A stretch of DNA of 64,000 nucleotides from Neoscytalidium dimidiatum (taxonomy: Eukaryota > Ascomycota > Dothideomycetes > Botryosphaeriales > Botryosphaeriaceae), in NCBI GenBank assembly GCA_037367355.1, contig CM074696.1:806001-870000 (forward strand). The letters run 5' to 3'. The position numbers and the translations under genes were made by a program. Under the pieces are notes generated by a model that was given only the letters and a program-made list of their open reading frames with translations, was not told the origin of the DNA and made no database searches. This document shows, one piece after another, positions 33,089-43,695 of the stretch (position 1 is the stretch's first letter; each line of letters begins with the position of its first letter).

Positions 33089-35465
33089 CTACTTCGCCCT
33101 GTTCATCGGGCCCCAATTAGCCCGCGGGTTCTGCTGATATCTCACCAACTTCTTGTCCTCCCTGTCCTTCCCCAGCTTCTCGTCGAACACGATCTCCAAC
33201 TGGTGCAGCTTCTCCAACCCATCGCCCGCCGACCACTGCTTCGTCTTCTCTCCGCCCTCGTCTGCGCTCTCGCTCTTCTCGACCACCTGCTCATCCCCTT
33301 CCACCTTGTCTCCAGTCTCCTCCTTCGCCTCCTCCTGTCCCTCCTCAACAACTCTCCTCTTATCCCAAATACCCCTCCCGGGCGTGTTCACCCTATACTT
33401 CTCCTCCTTCACCGGACTCCTCTGCCTCACCCACTCCCTCATGACCTCCCACACGACCTCCCACGGCGCATCCGTCTTGACCGTCGCGGGCTTGCAGTGG
33501 CTCCTCACCGTGCGGTATCCCAGCCGCCTCAACGCGCCCTTGAACGCGGCCTCCGGCGGCGCCTGGCAGTGCATGATCTTGGACAGGTGCGAGACGTTCA
33601 GGAAGAAGGGGTGACGGTCGACGAGGACGGGATCGAGCTTGGGGATATCCTCTTTGGGGGCGTCGTCGCTTGTGACAGGCGGATCGGAGGAAGAAGGGGC
33701 GGCGGTGTTTGCGGACAGAGGACGGGCGTAGGGCGAAGGGGTGTCGAGGAGGAGTTCGTCGTGGGCGGTGTGCAGCATGCCCTCGATGCGGTCGGTGGTC
33801 TGATAGATGGTCTTGTCGAGGTGGGGAAGGTAGCTGAGGATCTTCTCGATGAAGGCCGGGTTGTGGAGGGGGCCGCCCCACATGGGTCCGGAGAGCTGGT
33901 CGTACTGTGGTTATGATTGCAGTTCGGGTGGGGGATATTTCGGGAAGGAGATGGCTTACATGGGTCTTGAAGCCGCAGTGCGGGCAGCGGGGCGATTGAG
34001 TAGGGCCTTGGGCAAGGCTGTGCTTGTAGAAATACGTGCCGTTCTTCCCTTCTTGCAGAGTGTTTCTCGCCAGGAATTGCGGCGTCCACGCGCCACAGCC
34101 GGAGTCGCACTCGTAGACCAACATCTGCTTGCCGGCGAGGAGCTTGACTTCGGCAGGGCTCTTCCTGACTCTCACGAAGACGCGTGCGTAGAAGTCGATG
34201 GACAAGCTGAGGAGAGGCTCGATCGATATGCCGTACTTGGCTGCGGTCATGGCGATGGCGTGCAAGATTAACCGTAAGCCGCCTTCGTGAGAATGGAGCC
34301 CCTTGATGGGAAGTCCGCCGTACTGGCTGTACGTCTTCTCCGGATAACCGTTCGAGGCGAAGACTCCAGCATCGGTGCAAGTGACACAGAGCAGGCCGCC
34401 ATCTGTGACGGCCTGGATGGCCCCATCTAGGAAAGGCACGGCAGTACCGTAAGGGTCCAAGTCAATCACGTCGTACCTGGCACCTGGACCACCAACACCT
34501 TCTTGTCCAACAAACTGGTACATGTGGGCAAGAGCATTGCCAATTATAGGTGTGATCTTATCCTCCAATTTGTTATGCTTGATGTTGAGCTTCATAGACT
34601 CCACGGCAGAGGGGGACAGGTCGTTTCCAGTGACGGAAGTGACGAAGGGGAGTTCGTGGGCATAGCGAAGGGCGCGAAGACCGGTAGCAGAGAGGGCGTC
34701 AAGTACGCGGAACTTGGGACCCTTATGAGAACCATTGGTGGCAGACTCTTCCTGCGCCGTGTCAGATGCCTGCTTGGTACCATCATCCGCAGCGAGCGCG
34801 GTGTTGTCGTCCTTCGAGGAAGCTTCGTGTTGACCAGCGGACACAGCAGCCTTCTCAGCAAGCGTATCCTGGGTTTCGCCCTCGACCTTCTCTACAGGCT
34901 CAAGTTCAGCTCCATTGTCGACCTTTGGCCTCTTTTTGTCATTACCGTCACCGCCCACATCGTGTTCAGAGCGAGATCTCCTCTTCCTTTTTACGCGTCC
35001 CTTCTCCCTCAACCTTTCCTTGTTGTGCTTCAGGATCTTGGCCGCAATGGCATCCTCGCCGTATGCGCGGATAGCAAGCACACTGAGATCGCGGTTGAAC
35101 TGCTGGATGGGGTTGTAGAAGACGGCCTGCTTCTGCTCGTCGCTGTCGTCGCGCTTTCCAGCCTTCTTGGGATCGGTGGAGGTTGCAGCATTCGGAGGAA
35201 TGAGGATATGAGCCATGCCCTCCTTCACGGTGGTGTACCCCTTGCCATTATGGAGGACGCGTTGCGCAGCGCGGGGAGGGTCGGAGAGGGAAGCGGGCGA
35301 GGTAGTCGCAGCGGTCGCAGCAGCGGCATCGTCAGCCATGGCCGGCTTTGAAGAGTGAATGTGTCTGATGGGAGTGCTAGCGGAAGTATGCCATACGGGC
35401 TTGGTGGCAGCACGAAGTATGTGCGAGACTTGGGGGAAGAGAAACAGGCGGAGGGTTCGTCGCAT
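33089..35465 (-). CDS. TRM1: tRNA (guanine-26-N2)-dimethyltransferase
   Basis: Two exons, 33960-35465 and 33089-33904, flank a 55-nt intron (GTAAGC donor, CCACAG acceptor), giving 773 aa. The enzyme uses S-adenosylmethionine to make N2,N2-dimethylguanosine at position 26 of tRNAs. The SAM-binding site is VLDALSATGLRALRYAHE (about 251-268) and the catalytic DPYG is within DVIDLDPYGTAVPF (about 331-344). A Cys cluster (YECDSGCGAWTP and SPRCPHCGFKTH) forms a zinc site; the intron cuts just after it. The C-terminal Trm1 domain follows in exon 2. The first 42 residues are rich in Arg/Ser/Thr and look like a mitochondrial presequence. A second ATG at 35339 (MADDAAAA) could start a cytosolic/nuclear form, as in yeast Trm1. 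An inserted charged region (about 150-245) contains basic nuclear-localisation-like KRKRRS. Confidence 0.95.
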
Positions 35466-36054
35466 AGATGCTCCGGCGAGCGCGCGACAGCGATAGCGAC
35501 AGCGACAGCGACAGTGACGCAGCCGAGCTTCAAAAAAAAAATATCGGCAACGCGCCGGCTCATCCTCGGGGGATCTTCAGCGCTACAAAATGCTTGGCTT
35601 GTGAGCTTAAATTACGCGTGCCCTTGGTCCCTTTTTTCCCGCGTCACGTCGCGCCTTGACTCGCGCGCAATCACTCTCGACTTGTCCACCACACCTCCAC
35701 CACACCTCCTCATCCCCAACACGCGCCTTTCGTAAAATTCCACCAGCAGAGCCTGTGCATAGCATATTCTAGCGGCCAATTACGTCTGATCGGTGCCGCT
35801 GCCTGGTAAATATTGGATTCTCATCTCGCATGTATTTTTAGACCCACATCCCCTGGCGTAGGATTCAACCGCCCGGCCTAGCTCTTGATAGGCGTCGCTG
35901 CCGCCTAGTCTAACTCCATCCACGCCATCCTCCTGCCGGAAACTTAAACGCCGCCTCTCGCCTCTTCGCCTGTCTCTCCTCATGCACTCTTTCCCCTGAA
36001 CATTGTCCCAGAATCTCTGCAACAACCTTCTACTCCGCCAGAGCATCGCCAATC
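35466..36054. promoter_or_regulatory. Divergent promoter region, TRM1 / PPAY protein
   Basis: About 590 bp lies between two divergent ATGs. A GACAGC-type hexamer repeat (35487-35518) lies just upstream of the TRM1 ATG, followed by an A run at 35532-35540. No gene is seen. Confidence 0.55.
35487..35518. repeat. (GACAGC)n-type hexamer repeat
   Basis: Five imperfect copies of GACAGC/GATAGC stand about 20 bp upstream of the TRM1 start, in its probable 5' UTR. Confidence 0.8.
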
Positions 36055-37357
36055 ATGGGCAAACCCGCCCCTGCACCCGCCTACCGCGATGACCCCGACG
36101 CTGTGTCCATGCGTACTACCCGTAGCGATTATGAATATGATGATGTTCCCCAGATCGCTGAACAGCCTCCCGCCTATTCCGACAGGGTGAGTGGCGAGAG
36201 TTCAGCAGCTATTCCCGCAAATGCTGGCCCTGTTCCTGGCAGCAACGTCCTCAGCTACTCAGACCGTTACGCCGTCATTGAGCGTAGTGGCCGCTACTAC
36301 GCCTTTGGCAAACCCATCAACCGCCATGCCGTAACCATCCGTATGGACGAGCGCCTCAACGACCCAGACGAGCTCTACAAGTACATCAATGACTACCTGC
36401 GCTTGCTTCCTCCACGTCCCGTCGTCCAGATCCATGGTTACCACATGCAGACTGTCCGCAAAGGCGACAAGAAGGAAAAGAAGCAAGTCGTCGACTTTGA
36501 CATCCTGCTCAGCCTGCAGCACTTCCTCGGCCAGCCGCTCGACTCCACCTGGTGGGAAGAGCACACCGTCGAGAACGGCGAGAACGCGCTCCGCGGTGGC
36601 TTCCGCAAGACGCGCGCCAAGGGTTACCAGCGCGAGCTCGAAGTCGGCGAGACGAAGCCGAACCTGTACGATTGGTGCAAGGAGTACTGCGCCTCTCCCT
36701 CCAAGCTCAAGATGTCCGTGACCCAGCCCCTCTACCCACCCCCCCATGTATACAGCCACTGACGCAAAAGCTAGCTTCCGCATCACCCGCACCATCTCCG
36801 GCCTCGACGAAGCCCTGATCCGGCAACGCATCGAAGCCCTTATCCGCTCGACCCACTACCGCGGCCACATCCTGATCAGCTTCCCGCTCGAGGACCGCGC
36901 CGTCGACGTCTACTCGCCGCACGCCGTCAACCGCTGGCGCACCACCACCTGGATCCGCTGGCTCTTCTACCTCTCCTTCCTCTGGCTCTTCACCTGGCCC
37001 CTGCTCTACCTCCTCACCGCCCGCTGGGCCGTCTACTCCGTCAACTGGGCCTTCTCCCTGCCTCCGGCCGACCCGAACGCGCCCGAGGGCAGGAAGCGCT
37101 ACGCCACGCTGAGCGAGGAGCAGTGGTTCGCGAAGCATCGGAAGCTGATCAGGCGGCTGGTGCTCGATGGCCATCAGGGCGATGCGAGTCAGTTGGATTT
37201 GGAGGACGAGTTGGAGGATGGCCGCAATGCGAGGTTCGAGTCCGGAAATGCGCAGGTCAACCAAGCGGTTGGGTTCGTGCAGGCGGGGTTGGCGGGCTGG
37301 AATGCTATCCAGAGGGGCTTGGGCGGCGATCCGGACGGGTGGGGTGGGGATTGCTGA
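36055..37357 (+). CDS. Conserved fungal protein with PPAY and membrane segments
   Basis: Two exons, 36055-36713 and 36775-37357, give 413 aa. The intron is 61 nt, with donor GTCCGT, branch CACTGAC and acceptor GCTAG. This is the only GT-AG pair I found that joins DWCKEYCASPSKLK to FRITRTISG in frame; the donor is weak. The N-terminal 60 residues are disordered and include QPPAYSD, a PPxY motif of the type bound by Rsp5/Nedd4 WW domains. Residues about 75-230 form a compact region with a conserved-looking YYAFGKPINRHAVTIRMDER and WWEEHTVENGENALRGGF. The C-terminal half has YRGHILISFPLEDRAVDVYS and a Trp-rich hydrophobic stretch (WIRWLFYLSFLWLFTWPLLY) that is one or two membrane helices. I recall similar uncharacterised proteins in Aspergillus; the function is unknown. 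Confidence 0.8.
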
Positions 37358-39178
37358 GGAGTTGCTGGCGAGGAAGATTCAACCACGGAGGTAGAGAACA
37401 CATTCGGGGGAGAAGTGTAGGAGGAAAGACTCTGGAGTTCAGGAAAGAACTTTGTATGTGAATGAAACATACAGTTCAACTGTATCATGAAACAGAATCG
37501 AACGCCTTCTGCATCATCTCAATTTCCGACGTGCCGCCTACACCAATGACAACGTCTTTCTCTCTGAGCGTGCTGATATGCACCGGCTGTATTCTGGCTT
37601 ACAAGGCCTCCAGTGTTCGAAGACGAAAGTGCCAATTCGTCGATACGCGGTAGTGCCTTCACCAGCAGGCTTAATAGTTCTCTTAAAGTGGCACCTCAGG
37701 GCGCGGTGACGTTCGGCGTGGAAGCTCGATTCTAACGGGTGGGAAACGTCCTAGCGACGATGGCGCGTGTCGCAAGTGGGACACAGCAACTTGACGGGCA
37801 GACTCGCTGGCTGAACATTGCGACCAGCCCTTTGGCGAGGAATGGTCGTCGAAGAAAATTTGGGAAACTAGCGAGCACACGAAAACCTTTTAAACGAAGT
37901 GGAGGGACTAGTTTCATTGGAAAGTTGCAAAGGCGACGGAGGGGTCATGTAAACAGAGTTTCGGATTTCCATCGCTAGTGTCTTAATCAATCTTCAAATT
38001 CAAACGTGCAAGTATCTTACGTCTGTCTTCGTGATAGCCTGGACTTTGTAATCAAGGGGCTTTTCAGTCTACTGAAAGTTCTCTTTACCAGTGATCGACC
38101 ATGTCGAAGGAGTCTTCAGTCCCCCTTTAACTTCTTTCCCGTGCGCTGCCAGTCAAGTGGAATATTTGGAGCGGGTGCAACAGGACTTGAAAGAGAAGGG
38201 CGTTCAGCTACAGTAATCATGAATGGTATGGGCAGCACTTACTCTTAGACAGCAGTGAAGAATTTCTTCGATCGATACCCATGTCCTATATCACTGCCTT
38301 TGATTACACTGGAGAGACTGACTGGATCTTTCTGCAAGATTATTAAGTGACACTTCTGTTGCGAGAAAAGATAGAGCTTTTATCGCAAGTTTTAGCGTCG
38401 GGCTGTGAATTTGCCATCACATACAATGAATTGAGGCAGCCGTGGAAATGTGAATGGTCTCAAGCTCGTCCAACTTTGGTAACCGGTGAGCTTCTTCAGC
38501 TCTTCAACTATCTTTGAAATACATTGATGTTCAAGGCTCAGTTTTCGGATAATTTCAGCTTTCGCGTTCTAAGGAAATCCTTCCATCTAAGGCCATGTTT
38601 CACGTAGCCTGAGAGATGACAATTCCACTCATGTCGTACAACCACAAGAGAAAGCTGCCATGATCTTCCGCGTTTCCCCTCTGACAAAGGACTTAGGTAT
38701 TGTAAAGATTTGATAAATTAAGTAGCAGTGTGAGTTCTAGAAGTGATCTGGTTACCCTATATATCCGCTCTTTGATCAAGTTGCGAATTGGATAGATATC
38801 TTTGAGCCGCGTGAATGATGACGCCGTTGACGTGCCGGTTTGCGATTCATGGGCCGAATCCGTCTGCGTAGCTGCCTTGAGGTGCACCTATTTGGAAAAT
38901 AATCTGCAAGTCCCGTGTTCGCCGGTGCGCCTAACGTGGGGGCCGAAACCGTTTGATTGGCGGTGGAGCAACAGGCAGGAAAGAAAAGGCGGGGCTCCGG
39001 ATATAAAAGCCCCGGTAGCATTGATATTAGCATGCGCGGAACGAGGCGCTCGTAGCCCTACGGTTTGATGTTATTCTCTCCTTGAAAGCCCGCCTGTTCG
39101 TGGCCCCTATACTTTGCGCAGCGCTTGTCAGATCTTCTGACCTTCCACGCTGACAAAACAGGCCTACATCTTTTAGCT
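37358..39178. other. 1.8 kb gap, no gene seen
   Basis: AT content is closer to even than in the genes, and frames are short and broken on both strands. The right end is the promoter of the protease-like gene, with a TATA-like element near 39000. Confidence 0.45.
39000..39009 (+). promoter_or_regulatory. TATA-like element
   Basis: The sequence ATATAAAAGC stands about 175 bp upstream of the ATG of the aspartic-protease-like gene, a reasonable TATA-box position for a filamentous fungus. This is a motif match only. Confidence 0.4.
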
Positions 39179-41161
39179 ATGACGCTATTTTCTGCATGTG
39201 CGTGGGCGGCTTGTCTGTTTCTCCTGGGGCATTTGATACCGGTGTATGCTGATACATCGGCCCTCGGTTTCGCGTTTAACAACAACGGCGGTTAGTAACT
39301 AAGCCAGCTTGGAGACACTGGCGCTAACGATCGTATCAAGCTGGCCCCGACGGACCGTGGAACTGCCTAAATGTCTCCACCGATGCCCCTGCGGAATACG
39401 TGGACATGTACCCGTCCATGTTGGAGACGTCAATGTTGGTGAACCTAACAGCCTGTCAAGCCCAGTCAGCGAGATGTCCCCAGCAGGAACTGTCGCTTTG
39501 GAGCGGATCGGCTGCGAACAATCTCTATGCCGACCGAAATAGCGCTCCTTGGGCGCCCTCCGAATGGGAAGATATGAACGGTGGTTACATCACAGAGGCA
39601 ATGGGATTGGAAGGGAGCCTGCGGTACATCTCGCAACGCATCACGCTGCTGCCCAAGAGTGGTGAGGTGTCACTGGACGGGCTGCCTGTCGCGGTGGCAG
39701 ATAATTTGACTGCAACCTACGCGAATGGAAGCTTCTACACAGACGCCGTCGGTTTTGTGAGATGTCTTCAAAATTAGCTTTCTGAGGTATGCATGCTGAC
39801 CAGTTACGCAGTATTCACTATATGCAGGCCAGGAAAGGTTTACCTACAGTCTCCCAAATGGCACGAACTGGACAGCGGACAACCAATTCTGGCTCGGCTA
39901 CAACAAAAGCGTATTCCCGTCCGTCTCTTATGGCCTCCACTTGGGCTCGACGATGCACAACGTCTCCGGTAAATTCTTCCTTGGCGGATACGACAGCTCG
40001 CGCTGTATTGGCACACCCATTGCCGCAACGTCCAACTCCTCCTTCTACCTCTCTGGTATCACCCTCGGCGTCTCCAGCGGTGCCTCCGCCTTCCTCAACC
40101 ACACCGGAAACGGCACCGAAATCACCAACCTTCTCCACACCAACACCTCGGACGCGGCCATCCCTCTCCCAGTCCAGCCGGACCCAGGGCTCCCGTATCT
40201 CTACCTCCCCGCCGCGACCTGCGCCGCCATCGCCGCCCATCTCCCAGTCACCTACTCCACCGCGCTCGGCCTCTACCTCTGGAACACCAGCGCCCCGGCC
40301 TACGAGTCCATCGTCTCCTCACCGCACCATCTCTCCCTCTCGCTCTCCACCGGCGGCTCCACCAACAACACCGGCACCATCGCCATCCCCTTCGCGCTGC
40401 TCAACCTGACTCTCCAACGGCCCCTCGTCAGCACCGATACCCCCTACTTCCCCTGCCGGCCGTGGGATCCCTCCTCCTCCTCCTCCTCCTCTTCGTCTTC
40501 TTCCGCAACGACCGTCTCCGGCGTCCGGCCCCAAGCCATCCTCGGCCGCGCCTTCCTGCAGGGCGCGTTCCTGGCGCAGAACTGGCACACGGGGACGACG
40601 TGGCTGGCGCAGGCGCCCGGGCCGGGCTACGGCGACGAGACGGTCAAGACGATCGGGGTGAGCGACGGCGACGAGCTGGCGACGGGCGGCGACGGGGGCG
40701 GCTGGGAGGAGACGTGGAGCGGGGTGCTGACGGCGCTGGACGAGAGCGGCAGCAGCGATGGCGGCGCCGGTGACGGAACGGGTGGCGGGAGTGTTGGCGG
40801 GAGCGGCTCCTCGTCCGGGCTCTCGACGGGGGCGAAGGCCGGGGTCGGCGCGGGCGTGGCGGTCGGGGCGATCGCAATATCGTTGGCGCTGGCGGGGCTG
40901 TGCTGGCGGAGGCGGAGGCGGAGGCGGAGACGGAGCGGGAGAGTGGAGACGGCCGGGCGGCCCGCTGTCAGTGAGGTCGGTGGCAGGGAAAGGTCGCCGC
41001 CTCGGGAGGTGGATGGGGCGGAGGCGGAGAGGCGGGAGATCGATGGAAACGGTGTGTTGAAGCCCGAGGAGATTGACGGGCGTACTGTCGAGGAAATCGA
41101 CGGACGGAATGTTGCGAAGTCAGCGGCGGTTAACGGAAATACCCCAGCAGAGCTTCCGTGA
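39179..41161 (+). CDS. Aspartic-protease-like type I membrane protein
   Basis: Exons 39179-39290, 39341-39756 and 39812-41161 (introns of 50 and 55 nt, the second with a TGCTGACC branch) give 625 aa. The signal peptide is about residues 1-25. The fold is read from pepsin-family landmarks (GPDGPWNCLNVSTDAPAEY start; FWLGYNKSVFPS; FFLGGYDSSRC; RPQAILGRAFLQ). The first catalytic DTG/DSG is not visible where the N-lobe Asp should be (MYPSMLETSML). The second site reads DPGLPYLYLP at about 299, keeping Asp but not Ser/Thr. Many NxS/T glycosylation sites and a polyserine run (about 396-407) are present. A membrane helix (GVGAGVAVGAIAISLALAGLCW, about 518-542) is followed by nine to ten Arg and a cytosolic tail with three EIDG repeats. 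Fungal A1-family proteins of this layout are probably catalytically inactive or act as surface receptors; here that is an inference. Confidence 0.8.
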
Positions 41162-42036
41162 GGTCAAGCACGGATCAATGTGACATTTTAGTGAATAGTT
41201 TATTGTAATGTAAAATCGGCCTGGCTTCTTACTGGAGCTCTTCATCCATTGTAAGTATGGGCAACATGGAGAACATACATTCAACTGACCGCTTCAACAC
41301 CTCGCGAGGGGTGTTGGTGAATCGAGGATTGTAAGAGATGTCTTCTTCGTTGGTTCATTTGGGTCCTTCGAAGTCGAAGAGGTTGTACAGTATATTACCC
41401 AAAAGACTTACTCCTTTCTTCAAACCTCAACTTGACCAATGCTGTCAGGGCTGTCAGTAAGTAAGAGGGCTCGAATAAGCAATAGTCTTAACATGCCAAT
41501 ACTTGCTAAACACTCTTAGCTAGAGAACGCCTCCGCCAAGGGACCTGCTTACTTGAGGGATTTTTAACAAGTAAGCGAAGGAAGCGGAGTGTCTTGGGCG
41601 CTTACTACGCCAAGAACAACAAATTGAACAACAAATTATTAATTATCAGCTGTTCGTAAGGTTCCATATCCTCGTCAGATGGTAAGAGGAGGGCTTGGCA
41701 AACGCTTGCCAAGAATCGATTGCTAATTGCTTACTTGCTTGCTCACGGAACCTCCTGGTCAGTACCATGAGGCTTTCGATGCTTTCGGCGCAATGGGAAC
41801 TGCATGCCGCTGAAAGACTATCAAAAATCGTCACGTAGGCATAGATCTGTCGGATGAATTTTCGTCCGCAGTGCGTCCGAACCATCCCGTTTTTTCCTGT
41901 CTGGGCAGCCTCAGACGGGCGCCGCGGACTCCATACGGACAATAAATACACCACGACCTGACGGGCAATGAAGAGGCAGAATAGAGTGAAGCAGTCCGCC
42001 TGAATACCTACGAAACTAAGTCAACAAATATCCAAC
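41162..42036. other. Intergenic with a small hairpin
   Basis: No gene is seen. It includes a perfect 9-bp inverted repeat at 41547-41555 and 41568-41576. The region otherwise has low-complexity AAC/ATT words and short open frames only. Confidence 0.5.
41547..41576. repeat. 9-bp inverted repeat (hairpin)
   Basis: The arms GCTTACTTG and CAAGTAAGC are perfect reverse complements around a 12-nt loop containing a T run. Its role is unknown; a 3' end signal or a leftover of a mobile sequence are both possible. Confidence 0.55.
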
Positions 42037-43244
42037 ATGGTCAAAGTCGCAATTGCTGGAGGATCAGGGGCCGTCGGCCGCACTATCCTCGAAGTCCTCA
42101 AAGATAAGCCGCAGCATGAGGCCGTTGTTCTTACTCGGAAGGTAAGAAAAACAAGAAGGAAGGACACATCTAAAATTCAAGGAGGAAAAAAAAAACCCCC
42201 CCGTGTTGACACAAACCGCAGCCTCTGGAGCACGACCTTGGAGTCCCCGCCCTCGCCGTCGACTACAGCGACGTCGACGCCCTCTCCCGCACCCTCTCGG
42301 ACCACTCCATCCACACCGTCATCAGCGCCCTCGGCAACACCGACACCATGAGCGCCGCGCAGCTCAACCTCATCCGCGCAGCCGACCTCTCCGCGCCCAC
42401 CAAGCGTTTCATACCCAGCAACTACGGCATCGCCTACCCCCCGGAGTACCACCTTCCCCCCCCCTTCCCTCCTTCCCATCGTGGTGAAACCACAAAGGCA
42501 AACCGCTGCTAACACCCTCCACCAGAACAGCGACCCTCCTCCCCACCTTCGCCGGCTACTTCACCGCGCTCGACGCGCTCGAGCAAACCGCCACCCCCCT
42601 CGAATGGACCGACGTCCACAACGGCGTCTTCCTCGACTACTTCGCGCAGCCGGGCAAGCTGCCAACGCACCTGGCCCCGCACCAGATGGTCGTCGACATG
42701 GCGCACCGCGCCGCCGCGCTGCCCGGCGACGGCACCGCCCGCGTCACGTTCACGTACACGTTCGACGTGGCGCGGTACGTGGTCGCGCTGCTGGGCGAGG
42801 CGGACGGGGCGTGGCCGCGGCGCAGCAGGATCGCGGGCGACACCGTCAGCTGGAACGAGTTCGTGAGGCTGGCTGAGGAGGTGACTGGTAAGGAAGGAAA
42901 CCAACCCCCCTCCCCTCCCAAGAACCAAACAAACCGATGCGTGACCGAAGTTTCGGGAGTGGAGCACGGGGAAGCTGATTGTTGTTTGAATCGAAGGGAC
43001 GAAGTTCGACGTGGTCTACGACGACGCGGAGAAGCTGCGGCGCGGCGAGGTAACGGAGCTACCCTTCCACGCCGACGCGTACGCGCGCATGCCGAAGGAG
43101 ACGTTCCGCGCGGTGACGGCGCTGTTCGAGCTGTGGAGCCTGGATGAGGGGTTGAACGCGATTCCGGGGGAGGTGAACGCCAAGTTTCCGGACATCAAGC
43201 CGCTGAGCGTGAAGGAGATGCTAGAGCGGTGTTGGAAGGCCTGA
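42037..43244 (+). CDS. NmrA/isoflavone-reductase-like oxidoreductase
   Basis: Four exons, 42037-42141, 42222-42445, 42526-42887 and 42997-43244, give 312 aa, the usual size for the family. The N-terminus has a Rossmann NAD(P) loop, VAIAGGSGAVGRTIL (GGxGxxG). FIPSNYGIAYPPE is the region where related reductases carry their catalytic or substrate-binding residues. The rest follows the NmrA/PCBER pattern (WTDVHNGVFLDYF; VTFTYTFDVARYVV; SWNEFVRLAEEVTG; LSVKEMLERCW). Members bind NADP(H) and act either as reductases on phenolic substrates or as redox-sensing regulators. The substrate here cannot be told from sequence. The splice sites were chosen to restore this pattern; intron 3 ends in GAAG, a slightly weak acceptor, but the frame is exact. 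Confidence 0.85.
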
Positions 43245-43695
43245 GCGGCTGATACGAACGACGATTTGAAGTGTGTGTGTATGTATGCGTTCGTTTTTGG
43301 GGGGCGGATGAAGTTGAATGGGTGGCTTTAGGGACAATGCAAACCTTATGATGGTCTACTCAACCGGTAATATGTAACTGCCTATCACTGCTATCGTGAC
43401 AGTAGGCAGTTGAAACAGTCAAAGGCTTATGTGGCAAACGAGAGCACGGACGACGAACGAAATCTCATGGGGGTCCGGAGAAAGCACGAAACATATGAAA
43501 GAAGGAATCCAATGCCATAGCAGATCTAAAATTCAAGCCACAAAGACTGAAGACTGAGAGTACCGGAATAAGTATGCAAAAAAGCAATGAGTAGCAAGAA
43601 ATGAAACTCCACCCACCGCACCGCTCGACTTCTACCACTCCCTCACGCTCGAGATCATGATCGACCGTAAACCACTCTGCAAGGATTCCAGCTAG
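43245..43695. other. Convergent 3' region
   Basis: This lies between the stop codons of the reductase (+) and the AGC kinase (-). It includes a short TG run near 43272-43284. No gene is seen. Confidence 0.5.

Noticed and set aside
33017..35351. Plus-strand frames of 299 and 282 codons
   Set aside because: They are antisense to TRM1, whose motifs and splice junction are unambiguous.
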